A program made the position numbers and the translations under genes. From Streptomyces sp. RPT161 (lineage in GTDB: Bacteria; Actinomycetota; Actinomycetes; Streptomycetales; Streptomycetaceae), in the NCBI RefSeq assembly GCF_027533845.1, contig NZ_JAPZVN010000004.1, positions 419,329 to 483,328 on the forward strand: DNA of 64,000 nucleotides. Reading direction: 5' to 3'. Below are positions 24,969-35,394 of the stretch, one piece after another (the stretch's first letter is position 1; every line of letters begins with the position of its first letter). Under the pieces are notes generated by a model that was not told where the DNA came from, made no database searches, and saw nothing but the letters and a program-made list of their open reading frames with translations.

Positions 24969-26629
24969 ATGCCCATGCACACGCCCCCCGTCCTCCTGAA
25001 CCCGCTCACCAATCGCGGCACCGCGTTCACGGCAGAGGAACGCGAGCGTCTCGGGGTGGTGGGCCGCTTGCCCGACGCGGTGCTGACGCTGGACCAGCAG
25101 GTTGAGCGCGCCTACGAGCAGTTGCGGGAGGAGCCGACCGACCTGGCGAAGTTCGTCAATCTTGAGCAACTGCACGACCGTAACGAGGTGCTGTACTACC
25201 GGGTCCTTCGGGACCATCTGGCGGAGTTGCTCCCGGTTGTCTACGACCCGACGGTGGGCGAGGCGATCAAGCGGTTCAGCCACGAGTACCGGCAACCCCG
25301 CGGGGTCTTCCTGTCCATCGACCGACCACAGGATGTGCGTCGCTCGTTCGAGACACTCCAGCTCCACCCCGACGAGGTCGACTTGGTCGTGGTCACCGAC
25401 GCCGAGGAGATCCTGGGCATCGGCGACTGGGGAGTGCAGGGCATCCAGATCTCGGTGGGCAAGCTCGCCGTCTACACCGCCGCAGCCGGCCTGCACCCCG
25501 GCCGCTGCGTACCAGTGGTCATGGACGTCGGAACCGACAACGAGATCCTCCTCAACGACCCCCTCTACCTGGGCATACGCCACAGCAGGGCACGCGGTAA
25601 GCAGTACGACGCGTTCATCGAGACCTATCTGGAGACGGTATCCGAGCTGTACCCCAACGCACTGCTGCACTTCGAGGACTTCGGGCCGGGGAACGCCCGC
25701 CGAATCCTGGAGGCGTACCGCGACCGCTACCGGATCTTCAACGATGACATGCAGGGCACCGGCGCCATCACCCTGGCCGCCGCGGTGTCGGCGCTGAAGG
25801 TCACCGGCGTGCCGTTCCGCGAGCAGCGCGTCATCGTCTTCGGTGCGGGCACCGCCGGGGTGGGCATCGCCGACCAGTTGCGCGACGCCATGGTCCGTGA
25901 CGGTCTTGACGCGCAGGAGGCCACGCGGCGGGTGTGGCTGATCGACAAGCAGGGGCTGCTGCTGGAGGGCATGCCGGACCTGCGCGATTACCAGGTCCCC
26001 TACGCGCGGCCCGCCGCCGAGGTCCGAGGCTGGGCGGAGGGCGGGATCGACCTGCTCACCACCGTCCAGCATGTCCACCCGACCATCCTGATCGGTACTT
26101 CGACATCGCCGGGCGCCTTCGACCGGCAGGTGGTCACCGCCATGGCCAAGGGCGTCGAACGGCCGATCATCTTCCCGCTGTCCAACCCCACGGAGAAGAT
26201 CGAGGCCATGCCGGCAGACCTGCTGGCCTGGACCGACGGCAAGGCCCTGACCGCGACCGGCATCCCTGTGGACCCCGTCGAGTACGGCGGCGTGCGCCAC
26301 TCCATCGGCCAGGCCAACAACGCGCTGCTCTACCCGGGCCTCGGCCTGGGCACCGTCGTCGCGGGCGCCGACCGGCTCACCGCCGGAATGCTGCTGGCCG
26401 CCGCCGAGGCGGTGGCCGGGCAGGTCGACGCCCGGGCCCCCGGCGCGCCCCTGCTGCCCCCGGTGAAGAACCTGCGCGCCTCCTCGGCCGTCGTCGCGAA
26501 GGCGGTCGTGCGTGCCGCGGTTGCGGACAAGGTCGCCAACCGCCAGCCGGACGACCTTGTCCAGGCCGTGCACGACGCCATGTGGCAGCCGGCCTACGGA
26601 TCACTGCCCGATGGGCAGGAGGCATCGAC

Positions 26630-26633
<4 letters not shown>
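24969..26633 (+). CDS. NAD-dependent malic enzyme
   Basis: The 554-aa protein is full length for the large malic enzyme family (oxidative decarboxylation of malate to pyruvate, with NAD and Mg2+ or Mn2+). Features are the N-terminal [12 protein letters not shown] and YEQL segments, YDPTVGEAI with the catalytic Tyr region, [15 protein letters not shown], the metal site [11 protein letters not shown], the Rossmann [17 protein letters not shown], and [12 protein letters not shown]. The chosen ATG at 24969 has GGAGAA just upstream; a second ATG at 24975 is possible. It is coupled to the fumarase gene by a 4-nt overlap. Its location between an integrase fossil and an att relic suggests it is cargo of an old element. 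Confidence 0.93.
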
Positions 26634-28097
<1,464 letters not shown>

Positions 28098-28123
28098 CAG
28101 AACCACCCCGGCCCGCAGCCCGC

Positions 28124-28492
28124 CTACTGGTCCAATAACACTGCGCCACCTGCGGAAGACCGCGGTGAACGGCAGGGATGGGTCCGCCGCGATAGTCCGT
28201 GGCACCCGCCCCGTGGCTCGGGGAGCATTGGCTCGGACCCACCCGCCATCTGCTGCAGCTCAGTGAGGACGGGCTTGCCGGTCTTCGGGTTCACGCCCAT
28301 CAGGCGGTTCAGGCGAAAGAAGGCGGGCACGTCCACGCCTTCAGGAACGTCCAACAGCGCTGTGCGGTAAATGAGCGCAGCCAATTTCCTCTGCGCGCGT
28401 GTCTGGGTCAGCAGGCCGTCTGTGGCCAGGATCCAGTCGACGAAGTAACTCCGCAGGATGCGGCGGGCAGTTGCCTCATCTACGTCTGGGGC
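28124..28492 (-). pseudogene. Fragment of an unrecognised gene
   Basis: The frame is open between a TAA at 28493-28495 and the stop at 28124, but no good start exists at its 5' end; a TTG at 28384 is the only candidate. It translates to a sensible protein stretch (ARRILRSYFVDWILATDGLL, then LAALIYRTALLDVPEGVDVP and AFFRLNRLMGVNPKTGKPVL) and then degenerates into Pro/Arg-rich sequence. I do not recognise the family. It is probably a relic at the end of the oldest island segment. Confidence 0.35.
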
Positions 28493-28677
28493 TTACTGGA
28501 GAGCAAGGCATGCTCCGACCCTGGAGAGGCGCGGGCATCTCCAGCCCGCCTGTTGGCATCGATCGGTTCTCTTGCCGGGCCAAAGTCAGCCGACGTGGTG
28601 GGCGCTCGCGTCCGGGCGCCGGAAGAAGGGCGATGGCGGCCCTTCTGGTGCGTATCTAGTGCGAGAGGCTTGGCGCG

Positions 28678-28764
28678 GTCTAGATAACAACCAAGCACCG
28701 GGTCGCTGACCTGGGGCTTTCGCGTGGAGCGGGTGACGGGAATCGAACCCCCGCTCTGGGCTTC
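28678..28764. repeat. Degenerate att relic (tRNA-Gly 3' end plus terminator), copy 1
   Basis: From about 28725 the sequence resembles the reverse complement of the tRNA-Gly 3' half (tggagcgggtgacgggaat is exact), but it carries changes in the T-arm and anticodon arm. To its left, ggtctagataacaa and a decayed hairpin match the region just downstream of the intact tRNA-Gly (57943-57991). It cannot encode a tRNA. I read it as an old attachment-site scar. Confidence 0.75.
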
Positions 28765-29164
28765 GAAGCTGCGACCATTCGCGCGCGGTTTGGGTGCTGA
28801 CCTTGGTAAGCGGTTGGGCCGAGGGCTCGACGGCTGCGGCTGCTCTCACCGTGATACCCCGCTGTGTCCCGCTAGATCTGGTGCGCTTGTGGTGCGGGCC
28901 GATCGCCGTGTGAGCTGGCAGACGCCATGGGACCAGAAAGGCACCTGCCTAGCGGCCTCTGTGCAACTCCGCCCGTACCCGCTCGACCATCCGCTAAGCT
29001 TCCCACATTCGGCTCGCGGAGAGTCGAAGGGCGGCAATGTATCCACAGGCCCGGCACCTGCGGACGCTGCAGATGGGTGTAGTGCACCCAACTCCGCGTG
29101 AACTTTTGGAGTTTCACGAGGTATGTGACCGAGAGCGCCAGCCGGGTGGCACCGAGGTATCAGC
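28765..29164. other. Non-coding gap (400 bp)
   Basis: No convincing gene was found between the att relic and the next coding sequence. The base composition is lower in GC than the flanking core genes, as expected for acquired DNA. Confidence 0.4.
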
Positions 29165-30070
29165 ATGCCTGAAAGTGTGAAGAAGGACATTGCCCGAACC
29201 CGAGCGAGGTTCACTGGTGAGCCTGAAGCGGGAGCGTTCGCAGGGGTTCCACGGGACGGGTCACTCGGTCTCGACACCTGCTTGAGCGAACAGCGCACCT
29301 TTCGTGCTCTGTTGGCACTTGGCCTTTTCAACCGATTGGGGCTCGGAGAGGCTCGTCCACCTGCTCGGTGGGGGTTGCACACGCTCGTGGCTTACGACAT
29401 CACGGTGTCGCCTCGCTACAACCGGCTCGTCCTCATTACGGACGTTCCGCACAACGTGGCACCGTACCTCCTACCCAGCCGCGACGGAGGGGGCTCTCTA
29501 CCGGGGCTCCGATTCGAAGAGTTCCGTGGTCGGCGCACCTACGTTGCGCGTCATCTGCCCACGGGCGCCCAACTGGTAGTCACAGGAAGCCCGTCCGGCA
29601 CCTGGGGTGCTTCGCGGCGTTCTTCCCCCCGTTGGGACTTCTACTCAGTTGATAAACCGCTGACCACGGTGGAGCAGACACAACTGGACGAAGTGCCCCG
29701 GATGGGCGCAGACGCTGAGTGCCTGCTGGCCGGTCTCGCGAGCAGAATCGCGACTCAGGACCCTCAAGGCAGCTGGGCGATCGGCAACTGGTTCTCTGAC
29801 CCCCTGCAACGTTCTGGTTGGCTCAACGACGGGAGCGAAGGACGATATGGGAAGCAGCTGTGGGGCTCGGCGGACCGATGGACGTTTCGATGGAATGGCT
29901 TTCCCTACGTCGAAGACGTCGCAACATCACTGACAGCTCCCCAGGTTGGTATCCCAGGTGCCACGATGCACGATGCTGGCGACCGCGTGGAAGTGCGGTT
30001 GGGGGGCGCGACGCTCAGCCTGCAGGGATGTCGAGCACCGCTCCAGCGGACGCCGGGACAGAACTCATGA
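29165..30070 (+). CDS. Hypothetical protein (301 aa)
   Basis: The 301-aa product has no motif I recognise. It is soluble by appearance, with several aromatic segments (WGLHTLVAYDITVSPRYNRL, RRTYVARHLPTGAQLVV, WAIGNWFSDPLQRSGWLN) and no signal peptide. Its stop overlaps the ATG of a small membrane protein gene (30067-30070), so both are translated together. The GC content is visibly lower than in core genes, consistent with island DNA. A link to phage or plasmid biology is possible but there is nothing to prove it. Confidence 0.55.
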   Translation: MPESVKKDIARTRARFTGEPEAGAFAGVPRDGSLGLDTCLSEQRTFRALLALGLFNRLGLGEARPPARWGLHTLVAYDITVSPRYNRLVLITDVPHNVAPYLLPSRDGGGSLPGLRFEEFRGRRTYVARHLPTGAQLVVTGSPSGTWGASRRSSPRWDFYSVDKPLTTVEQTQLDEVPRMGADAECLLAGLASRIATQDPQGSWAIGNWFSDPLQRSGWLNDGSEGRYGKQLWGSADRWTFRWNGFPYVEDVATSLTAPQVGIPGATMHDAGDRVEVRLGGATLSLQGCRAPLQRTPGQNS

Positions 30071-30384
30071 GCTGGGACAACGTGACGCTGGTGATTCTTG
30101 CTGCTTTTGGCTGCGTCATGCTGCTACTGACGCAGATCGCCGAGGTGCTGTCTAAGCTTCCTGGGATCATCCGCGCTTGGCGTGAGGTGCAGCGCGCTCT
30201 TCAAGCGGGGCCAGACGATCCCCCTGAAGCCCGGGGCTCGCGAAAGGCTAACGATCCCGCCCCTGTCTCCGGTGAGGGGAACGCGGGGCCTTTCCTATGC
30301 CCGAAAGACCGAGCCGAGGGCGGCACCCAAGGTCCCGGTGTCAGACGCAACGCAGGTGGGTCCGCTAACTCGGCCGAGCGCTGA
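30067..30384 (+). CDS. Small membrane protein coupled to the 301-aa gene
   Basis: The 105-aa product begins with a single TM helix (VTLVILAAFGCVMLLLTQIAEVL), followed by a basic amphipathic stretch (LPGIIRAWREVQRALQ) and a polar, Pro/Gly-rich tail that is probably disordered. The start overlaps the preceding stop by 4 nt (ATGA). The pairing suggests that it anchors or partners the 301-aa protein at the membrane. No family is recognised. Confidence 0.5.
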   Translation: MSWDNVTLVILAAFGCVMLLLTQIAEVLSKLPGIIRAWREVQRALQAGPDDPPEARGSRKANDPAPVSGEGNAGPFLCPKDRAEGGTQGPGVRRNAGGSANSAER

Positions 30385-30566
30385 GACGCAGGGCTCGTGC
30401 GTGGCTGCTGTCGGCGGCGCGTGCCCAAGGTGATCCGATGGGCCCTGCCATGCCGGTGCCTCGGGGCTGGCATGTGCGAATGACTTTGAACGGGCACGAT
30501 GGCGTATCGACCGGGCACCAGGGTCGTCAGGGACACGCGGCGACTGGGCACCAGAGGAGAAACACG

Positions 30567-30965
30567 ATGATTCGGCTGTCGGACGGGCCCATGACCTGGG
30601 TGGCGACCGGGGACAGCATCACCCAGGCCGTATTGCACACCCACGGAGCCCGCGGCTGAGTCGAGCACCTGCACGAGCGGGTCCGGTGGCAGCTGGACCG
30701 GCTCACCGACGTCGTGGTCAATACCGGCGTCTCCGCGTGGCGCGCGGTCGACGTGCTCGCTGCCCACGACCACCTCATCGGCCGATTCGAGCCCGATGTG
30801 CTGTCCGTATCGCTCGGCACCAACGACTGCCTCACCGGGGAGGACGGCCTGCCCGACTTCCACGACGCGATGCGCCGAATCATCGCCGGGGCGTGCCGCG
30901 GACGCGTCCTGCACACGCCGGCGCTGGTCAGCGCCTCGGGCCGGGAGCGGCGCGTGGGTTGGTGA
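30567..30965 (+). pseudogene. SGNH/GDSL hydrolase, interrupted by a stop codon
   Basis: From the ATG at 30567 (GAGGAGA upstream) the frame gives the SGNH block I signature WVATGDSITQAV. It is then cut by TGA at 30657-30659, where relatives would be expected to have Trp or another residue. The same frame continues with VVVNTGVSAWRAVDVL (block II-like) and LSVSLGTNDCL (block III) up to 30965. The DxxH catalytic end is missing, so it is broken twice: by a nonsense codon and by C-terminal truncation. Functional members are secreted or intracellular esterases. Confidence 0.75.
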
Positions 30966-31252
30966 CCCTGGTTTTCCGCTTGTTCTGACAGGCATCTGGC
31001 ACGGTGCCACCGGTCGTCCAACTCGCGCGGTGACTGGAGTGGCTGCGACTCCTACGCCAGTAAGACCGTCTGGACCGATCAGCCACTGCCGTATCTTCCG
31101 CGGTAGTTGAAAATGCTGTTACTCTGCGGCCACTTGCAGGGGGGCGGTTGCAGTTGCCGGGGGCTTCGCACGGCGGGCCGACCAGGACGGCAAGTGCGCC
31201 GTCACTGGTCCTCACCCTCCCCATGCCTTCGTCGCCTTTAGGGGAGGAACGG

Positions 31253-34057
31253 GTGGCCCAACGCCCCCTCATACGCGGCTGCGTAGCTGTCGCCGCGTCA
31301 TTTGTCGTGATTTCGGGCCTCGCCTGCGTCGCGGCACCAGTGGCCGTTGCGAACGCCCCCACCGAGACTGTCATTCCGGCCGCCCTTAGCGAGATACCAC
31401 GCACGGACCTGGTCGATTTCGCGGGTCCCGGCGGATTCCTGCACAAGCAGCAGGGTCAGTCCGGCTTCGTCTGGACGAAGTACTCGGGTGGTCCGGACAT
31501 GCCGGTATCCGCCGACTTCAGCAATGTGCCCGGCAAGTACGGAGCGGGCGCTGACATTGTGGCCACTGCCTCCGGCTCCACTGTCCAACTGCAGGACATG
31601 GATGCGGGAACCACGGCCGTCATCACCCTGCCGAGCGGCCAGACCTATCTCGGAACATTCGGATCACGTGTGCTGACCCTCGCAGGATCTGGCGCCACCT
31701 CGGCGTCGCTGCACATCCTGAGCCTGTCGGGTGGACAGCAAACCGACACGCAGGTCACCGGCTGGCCAGCGGGCGCAACTGTCGGGACGACGGTGCTGGC
31801 AGGGGACTCTGAATCAGTACTGGTGCGCTATACCGACAACGCCGGCGATCGGCTCGCGGTGCTGGATCTGTCCACCGCCCAGGTGACACCCGTCTTCAGC
31901 GCCCTGCCGGCGGCAACGACCATCAGCGGGGTGGCCAGTGCCACGTACGTCGGGTGGTACACCTACACCGCCAACCAGCCGGTCACCCTCCACCTACTGC
32001 CGCGCTCCGACCTGACCGCTGCGGAGACCGCAGTGCAAGTTCCGTTGCCGCCAAAGGTGCCACACGGATTCCAGGTAGTGAGCCCGCAGTTGGCCCTCGT
32101 CGGGGACACCGTGCTCGTCAACTACCAGGAGGCCCATACCGGTTCCCCGACCCTCGAGGACCTCGCCGGCTACCCGCTCTACTCGATGCCGCTGAGCGGC
32201 AGCAGCCTGAGCGCAGTCCTCGCCCACGTGGATTCGCGCTCCCTGCGGTCGACGCCGAACGGCATCGTCGTGCCGGGCGGCCCGTCGGCCACGGACTGGG
32301 CCGCCCGCCAAGTGACAGCCGATTCCACCGGCGCTCTGGCCACGGCATCCGAGGACTCCGACCCGGCCCTGCCAGCGCCGATCGATGGACTGGCACTGAC
32401 GGCGGGGCAGTTGTACACCCTTGAACGCAACGACGGCCCACCCAGCTTTATTGACACCGCCTATCTCCGCTCCGTCCAGCTGGGAGGCACCACACCCACC
32501 TACGGCGCGCACATGTACGACGGGCAGCGCATCGCGCCGAGCAACTGCGACACGGCGCCCGGCTGCGAGCCGCCGATGGAAGCCGCCAATGGCACGATCA
32601 TGCAGCTGTGGCCCAACTACGATTCCTCCGGGGACGCCGTGGCCATAGAGCAGGTGGGGGCAGGCGGCGCCGTGTTCACCCCCCAGGCGACCGGCGGCAG
32701 CCTGGTCGACTCGGACGGCCGCTATGTCGTCTACGACGGCGGGTCCACCGGGAAGCAGTACATCATCGACACCAAGATCGAGACGCAAGCCAATCTGCTG
32801 TACACCCGCCCGGTCACCGGCGCGGCGCTGTCGGCTGGCGCGCTGTGGGTGACCGGCTCCACCCCCGGTTCGATCAATGCGGTCGATCCGGCGACGGAGC
32901 GCAACGAGCAGACGGTGGTCACCGGTGCGTCCTGTGCGCCAACTGAGCTGCAGGCCGCTGCAGGTCGATGGCTGTACTGGTCGTGCGGGGTGTCCGGCCC
33001 CGCCGGGGTGGTGGACATCGCAACCGGCGCGCAGATGTCGGTGCCTACGGGGCTGGCGCAACTCGGTGACGGTTTCGTGGTCACGCATGACACGGCTGCG
33101 GGGAAGCTGGTGCTGACCGATGTCCACACCGACAGCGCGGTGACCAGTGATCTGGCTGCGTTGCCAGCCGGGCCGGTGCCGGATGACCGAAGGGTGAGGT
33201 GGGCGGTCGACAGGGCCAGCAACGGCATCACATATCTCGACGCCCAGCAGAACATCCACCTGATCGACCCGCACATCCCCACTTCACCCGCCATCCCCGC
33301 CGAGAGCACGTCCCTGCTGCCAGGGGAGCGGCTGGTTGCTGGAGACAGCCTGAGCAGCGCGAACATGACACTGCTGATGCAGAGCGACGGCAATCTGGTG
33401 GCGTATCTGAACACTGGCGCGCTGCAGCACGGTCCGGCGATCTGGGCGAGCGGGACGGGCGGGAACCCGGGTGCATACGCGGAGATGCAGCCAGACGGAA
33501 ATCTGGTCGTGTACCGGGCGGGCGGCGGGCCCAGCACCGGTGGCGCGCTGTGGTCCAGCGGCACCTACGGCCACTCCGGCGCCTACACCACCTTGCAGGA
33601 CGACGGGAACCTGGTGGTCTACAAGAGCACCGGCGGCCCCACCACCGGCGGTGCGTTGTGGTCGGACGGCACCTACGCGCGTTCGCAGATCATCGGCTCG
33701 GGCCAGAAGCTCAGGCCCGGCTGGTGGACGCAGGCGCAGTACACCCGGCTGGTGATGCAGCTAGACGGCAATCTGGTCATGTACCGCAAGCATGACGGCG
33801 CGGCCATTTGGTCCAGCCGCACCTCCGGCCACTCCGGCGCGTATCTGTACATGCAGACCGACGGGAACCTGGTGGTCTACAGCAGTGGTGGCAGCCCCAA
33901 CGCCGGCGGTGCGCTGTGGTCCAGCGGCACCTACGGCCACTCCGGCGCCTACGCCATCATGCAGGACGACGGGAACCTGGTGGTCTACAAGAGCGGCGGC
34001 GGCCCCAACGCCGGAGGTTCGCTGTGGGACAGCAACACCTACCACTACGTGCCCTGA
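31253..34057 (+). CDS. Secreted protein with large N-terminal region and C-terminal B-lectin repeats
   Basis: From the GTG at 31253 (GGGGAGGAAC just before it) the protein has 934 aa. A signal peptide covers about residues 1-33 (GCVAVAASFVVISGLACVAAPVAVA). Residues about 40-690 look like repeated beta strands, perhaps a propeller (ALSAGALWVTGSTPGSINAVD, AAGRWLYWSCGVSGPAGVVD), with no catalytic motif. The last 240 residues are bulb-type lectin repeats (MQSDGNLVAYL, LQDDGNLVVYK, MQTDGNLVVYS), closely related to those of the sedolisin-like protein at 11924-13981, down to a 44-bp identical DNA stretch. It probably binds glycans outside the cell. A strong terminator follows. Confidence 0.8.
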   Translation: MAQRPLIRGCVAVAASFVVISGLACVAAPVAVANAPTETVIPAALSEIPRTDLVDFAGPGGFLHKQQGQSGFVWTKYSGGPDMPVSADFSNVPGKYGAGADIVATASGSTVQLQDMDAGTTAVITLPSGQTYLGTFGSRVLTLAGSGATSASLHILSLSGGQQTDTQVTGWPAGATVGTTVLAGDSESVLVRYTDNAGDRLAVLDLSTAQVTPVFSALPAATTISGVASATYVGWYTYTANQPVTLHLLPRSDLTAAETAVQVPLPPKVPHGFQVVSPQLALVGDTVLVNYQEAHTGSPTLEDLAGYPLYSMPLSGSSLSAVLAHVDSRSLRSTPNGIVVPGGPSATDWAARQVTADSTGALATASEDSDPALPAPIDGLALTAGQLYTLERNDGPPSFIDTAYLRSVQLGGTTPTYGAHMYDGQRIAPSNCDTAPGCEPPMEAANGTIMQLWPNYDSSGDAVAIEQVGAGGAVFTPQATGGSLVDSDGRYVVYDGGSTGKQYIIDTKIETQANLLYTRPVTGAALSAGALWVTGSTPGSINAVDPATERNEQTVVTGASCAPTELQAAAGRWLYWSCGVSGPAGVVDIATGAQMSVPTGLAQLGDGFVVTHDTAAGKLVLTDVHTDSAVTSDLAALPAGPVPDDRRVRWAVDRASNGITYLDAQQNIHLIDPHIPTSPAIPAESTSLLPGERLVAGDSLSSANMTLLMQSDGNLVAYLNTGALQHGPAIWASGTGGNPGAYAEMQPDGNLVVYRAGGGPSTGGALWSSGTYGHSGAYTTLQDDGNLVVYKSTGGPTTGGALWSDGTYARSQIIGSGQKLRPGWWTQAQYTRLVMQLDGNLVMYRKHDGAAIWSSRTSGHSGAYLYMQTDGNLVVYSSGGSPNAGGALWSSGTYGHSGAYAIMQDDGNLVVYKSGGGPNAGGSLWDSNTYHYVP

Positions 34058-34074
34058 CCCTGCTGAGCCACCAA

Positions 34075-34109
34075 CTGCCCTGCCCGGCTCAATGTGCCGG
34101 GCAGGGCAG
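34075..34109 (+). terminator. Terminator hairpin after lectin-repeat gene
   Basis: A 14-bp perfect stem (ctgccctgcccggc/gccgggcagggcag) with a 7-nt loop begins 18 bp after the stop. Confidence 0.8.
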
Positions 34110-34229
34110 TCGCCGTTCCGGCACGCGGTCGTATGCATCGACTCCGAAGGCGCCGGGCACGACGAAGCCGCCGGAGGAACGGCTGCCTCCGTTTGAATCG
34201 GGTACGGACGGGCGCGCAGAGCCTGAACA

Positions 34230-34322
34230 GGTCTAGGCAACAAGTAAGGCCCAGGTATCCGACCTGGGCCTTTTGCCGTGGAGCGGGTGACGGGAATCGA
34301 ACCCGCGCTCTGAGCTTGGGAA
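34230..34322. repeat. att site, copy 2 (exact 44-bp tRNA-Gly 3' end plus terminator)
   Basis: Positions 34279-34322 are identical to 57992-58035, the 3' 44 nt of tRNA-Gly(CCC), and end exactly in the anticodon loop. On the left, 34230-34278 is similar to the tRNA's downstream sequence, including a hairpin with an 11-bp stem (34246-34272). It marks the far end of the element that ends at the intact tRNA. Confidence 0.9.
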
Positions 34323-34733
34323 TCAACGGCGCCGGAGTGATCCATTTGCCCCCTGATCAGGCAAGACGCGAGCGAAGAAGGGTCAGTGAGGACGCACGAC
34401 GGGGCTCTTGATGACCGTGGTTCACCGCACTGGAGGGCACGTATGGGGCACGCCGAGGTGGACGGGCCCCATTCGGCGGCTCACGACGCAGCAGAGGGCC
34501 GTCGTTGCTGAGTGACGCACGGCCCCGTTGCATCTGCAAACCGTGCGGTCGTCCCTGGGAGCGGCAGCACCAGCTTCACCTCGGGCGGGCCTCAGCGGGG
34601 TAAGAGCGTGCTGAGCATTCCGGTGCGGCGCCAATTTCGGCAGGGTCGCCACACCGACCACCGACGAGCCGACCACCACCCGCCGCAACGGCCCAGCTCG
34701 CGCTATCCCGCGGATAAAGGGTGGAGCCCACGC
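34323..34733. other. Non-coding element end (about 410 bp)
   Basis: Only low-quality open frames are seen just inside the left att site of the element. I cannot support a gene here. Confidence 0.4.
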
Positions 34734-34955
34734 TCAACTCAGACGTGGCAGCTGTAGCTCTTGATTACGGCTTCTCCGTCGTGGCGTCGCGGCGGCGGTG
34801 ATGTTGTTCCAGCGGCGGTGGGCTTTGGCGGCCTGATGCTGGTGGTGGCGCCAGGCGGACCAGTGCAGTAGGCGGCGGAGGTCGCGACGGGGTTGCAGTA
34901 GAACGGTGGGTCGCAGAAGCCGGAGGAACTCTGAGCTGGCATCGGTGGTGTTCAT
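34734..34955 (-). pseudogene. Probable transposase C-terminal fragment
   Basis: The minus-strand frame contains LLHWSAWRHHQHQAAKAHRRW. This resembles the basic Trp-Ser-x-Trp-Arg-x-x-His-Gln tail of certain Streptomyces transposases. There is no DDE core, and the C-terminal residues degenerate. It is too short for certainty. Confidence 0.35.
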
Positions 34956-35054
34956 GGGGCACCAGACGGTTCTCCAGCCCGTTGCCGATGAAGCCTCATC
35001 GGCACGCGGTGTTGCGGTGATTTTGAAGCAGGCAACTCGGGAAGTGGTCGCGGT

Positions 35055-35300
35055 TCAGGGAGCGTTTGCGCTCCAGAGAGCGATTACGGCACCCCCGACT
35101 ACCGTGATCAGTGTCAACGTCCCGCCGAATGCGACTGCGGCTCGGTGCAAAGCGGTGGGGTAGGCGGCACCATTCGCCCTAGCTAGTACGGCGGCGACGC
35201 AGCCTACCAGGGTGGCGATAAGCCCCGCGAGCGCAGCCATGCTGAGGCACAGGGCGGCGACGGCAGTTACATGCACGTGGTTCTCCTCGTCCGAGATCAT
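35055..35300 (-). CDS. Small two-TM membrane protein
   Basis: The 81-aa product starts MISDEENHVHVTAVAALCLSMAALAG and has two TM helices (VAALCLSMAALAGLIATLVGCVAAVLA and AAVAFGGTLTLITVVGGAVIALW) with a short loop between them. It is divergent from the P-loop/TPR regulator gene with a 94-bp gap. No family is recognised. It may be the target or partner of that regulator, since the two share a promoter region. Confidence 0.6.
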   Translation of the reverse strand: MISDEENHVHVTAVAALCLSMAALAGLIATLVGCVAAVLARANGAAYPTALHRAAVAFGGTLTLITVVGGAVIALWSANAP

Positions 35301-35394
35301 TCGATCTCTTTCGACTTTGCCCGTTGCTGCGTTCGTCGAGGTTCGGACGGACCAGGATGAACATCGAGAGCAGGACCGGAAGGACGGAGCCGCT

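Noticed and set aside
24900..26573. Long minus-strand open frame (557 codons)
   Set aside because: It is antisense to the malic enzyme gene, which has all family motifs. It is a third-position GC shadow.
28725..28797. A second tRNA-Gly gene
   Set aside because: Only the 3' half resembles the tRNA; the acceptor 5' strand and D-arm are absent, so it cannot fold.
28724..29101. Plus-strand open frame after the att relic
   Set aside because: It begins inside the att repeat (translated tRNA sequence) and shows no codon bias or motif.
34279..34352. A tRNA gene at the second att copy
   Set aside because: Identity to the tRNA ends in the anticodon loop; the remaining sequence does not pair, so it is an att repeat only.
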